A stretch of DNA of 5,893 nt, taken from a bacterium (GTDB lineage: Bacteria > JAMOTN01). The DNA lies in contig JAMOTN010000048.1 in assembly GCA_027062325.1 (NCBI GenBank), forward strand, positions 1-5,893, written 5' to 3'. The translations under genes and the position numbers were made by a program. This document shows, piece by piece, positions 4,742 to 5,893 of the stretch (positions are counted from its first letter, which is position 1; the number at the start of each line of letters is the position of its first letter). The notes below the pieces were generated by a model, which was not told where the DNA came from, made no database searches, and worked only from the letters and a program-made list of their open reading frames with translations.

Positions 4742-5893
4742 ATGTTTGAAAAGCTGACATCACAGTTTTCAAAACTCATCTCAAAAGTTACAGGGAAAAA
4801 GTTTTTAGATAAATCTAACATCAAAGAAGCTGTGAAAATGGTCAAAAAAGCTCTTGTGGCAGCTGATGTTAACTTCAAAATTGTGCGTGACTTCATCAAA
4901 AAAGTTGAAGAGGAAGCTGTAGGAACAGCAGTCGTTGACGGTGTAACCCCAAGCCAGATGTTTGTAAAAATTGTATATGACAAACTCGTTGAACTTCTTG
5001 GGAACTATAAAGCTGATTTAAACTTAGAAGCAAAACCATCCTACATAATGATGCTGGGCCTTCAAGGTTCAGGTAAAACCACAACAGCAGCAAAGCTGGC
5101 AAAGTTTTTAAAGGATGAAAAAGGTAAGAGAGTTGCTCTTTGTTCGGCAGACATCTATCGTCCTGCGGCTATCGAACAACTTAAAACTCTCGCTGAACAA
5201 GTAGGAGTCGATTTTTATGGAACAGCAGACAAAGACGCAATATCCAATACGTATGATTTCAAAGATCTCGCCAACTCTGGAAAGTACGACATTATTATCG
5301 TTGATACAGCAGGTCGCCTCCATCTAGACCAAGCGATGATGGACGAAGTTGCTCAAATGTCAGAAATCTTACAACCGCAAGAAAAGCTGCTCGTCGTCGA
5401 TGCTATGACAGGTCAAGAAGCAGCAAAAGTTGCTAAGGAATTTGAAAACAAAGTTGGAATTACTGGAGTCATAGTCACTAAAATGGATGGTGACGCAAGA
5501 GGCGGTGCTATCATATCTGTTACTGCAACGATTGAAAAACCTGTCAAATTCATAGGAATTGGCGAAAAAATAGATGCACTTGAAGAATTTTATCCCGACA
5601 GAATTGCCTCTCGAATCCTTGGAATGGGAGATATAGTGTCGTTAGTTGAGAAGGCTCAAAAGGTCGCAACTGAAGAGTATGTCAAGAAAATGCAGGAGAA
5701 GATCAAAAAGCTTGATTTTGATCTTAACGACTTTTTGGAGCAGCTGCGCCAAGTCAAGAAAATGGGTTCATTATCTCAAATCTTTCAAATGATTCCAGGT
5801 ATTGGATCACAACTTGATGAAAATACTCTCACTCAAGCAGAGAAGGAGTTCAAAAAAGCAGAGGCTATAATAAATTCAATGACTCCCCAAGAG
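4742..5893 (+). CDS. ffh: Signal recognition particle protein Ffh (3' end outside window)
   Basis: The SRP54-family GTPase that binds SRP RNA and signal peptides and docks with the FtsY receptor. The 384 codons present cover the N domain (helical bundle, about 1-90, with 'ALVAADVNFKIVRDF' at 38-52), the G domain (P-loop GLQGSGKTTT at 106-115, 'DIYRPAAIEQL' at 137-147, DTAGR at 188-192, 'VVDAMTGQ' at 218-225, TKMDGDARGG at 246-255, 'FIGIGEK' at 270-276, 'ASRILGMGD' at 289-297) and the start of the M domain ('DFLEQLRQVKKMG' at 330-342, 'MIPGIG' at 350-355). Compared with the usual length of about 440-450 residues, roughly 60 are missing, including the main RNA-binding helix with its RxxGSG motif; this is a window edge, not a break. 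AGGAG at 4728-4732 lies 9 bases before the ATG. No clear promoter separates it from the SRP RNA 55 bases upstream, so it may share that transcript. Confidence 0.97.
   Translation, partial: MFEKLTSQFSKLISKVTGKKFLDKSNIKEAVKMVKKALVAADVNFKIVRDFIKKVEEEAVGTAVVDGVTPSQMFVKIVYDKLVELLGNYKADLNLEAKPSYIMMLGLQGSGKTTTAAKLAKFLKDEKGKRVALCSADIYRPAAIEQLKTLAEQVGVDFYGTADKDAISNTYDFKDLANSGKYDIIIVDTAGRLHLDQAMMDEVAQMSEILQPQEKLLVVDAMTGQEAAKVAKEFENKVGITGVIVTKMDGDARGGAIISVTATIEKPVKFIGIGEKIDALEEFYPDRIASRILGMGDIVSLVEKAQKVATEEYVKKMQEKIKKLDFDLNDFLEQLRQVKKMGSLSQIFQMIPGIGSQLDENTLTQAEKEFKKAEAIINSMTPQE

Noticed and set aside
4723-5323. Three minus-strand frames of 68-86 residues
   Set aside because: All lie antisense to ffh, whose motifs are unmistakable; they are shadows of its codon use.

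Overview
The window looks like part of the chromosome of an AT-rich, probably thermophilic bacterium. The protein genes are visibly AT-rich and use many Lys, Glu, Ile and Val residues. The tRNA is about two thirds G+C by hand count and the SRP RNA is also clearly GC-rich, a contrast typical of thermophiles. The long, Bacillus-type SRP RNA with an Alu domain, together with a CheX-family protein, would fit Thermotogota or another deep-branching or Firmicutes-like thermophile. The lineage is inference and is not proven here.

Layout: two transcription units diverge from an intergenic region at 3008-3249. Leftward (minus strand) runs a three-gene cluster: a CheX-like phosphatase-domain protein (3007-2516), a secreted protein with four carboxypeptidase-regulatory-like beta-sandwich repeats (2459-1377), and a secreted protein built from secretin-type periplasmic N-domains but with no secretin barrel (1362-31). 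The first gap is 56 bp and the second 14 bp, and each gene has its own Shine-Dalgarno (SD) sequence. The last two genes start with TTG and GTG. The cluster looks like an envelope, pilus or secretion-associated operon with a chemotaxis-type protein at its head, and may continue past the left edge.

Rightward (plus strand): a 330-residue ATPase-fold protein (3250-4242) matches the ASKHA domain of the RACo/RamA family (reductive activators of corrinoid proteins, DUF4445) but lacks the Fe-S part. It is followed by a good sigma-70-type promoter (4246-4274), tRNA-Ser(GGA) (4311-4400), the SRP 4.5S/6S-type RNA (about 4413-4686) and ffh (from 4742, running off the right edge). The RNA and protein halves of the signal recognition particle are therefore neighbours, probably on one transcript that starts upstream of the tRNA.

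The parts most worth a second look are the stand-alone minimal RACo-like ATPase, the barrel-less secretin-like protein in an operon led by a CheX-like protein, and the tRNA-Ser/SRP RNA/ffh linkage. No mobile element, CRISPR array or phage gene was seen.
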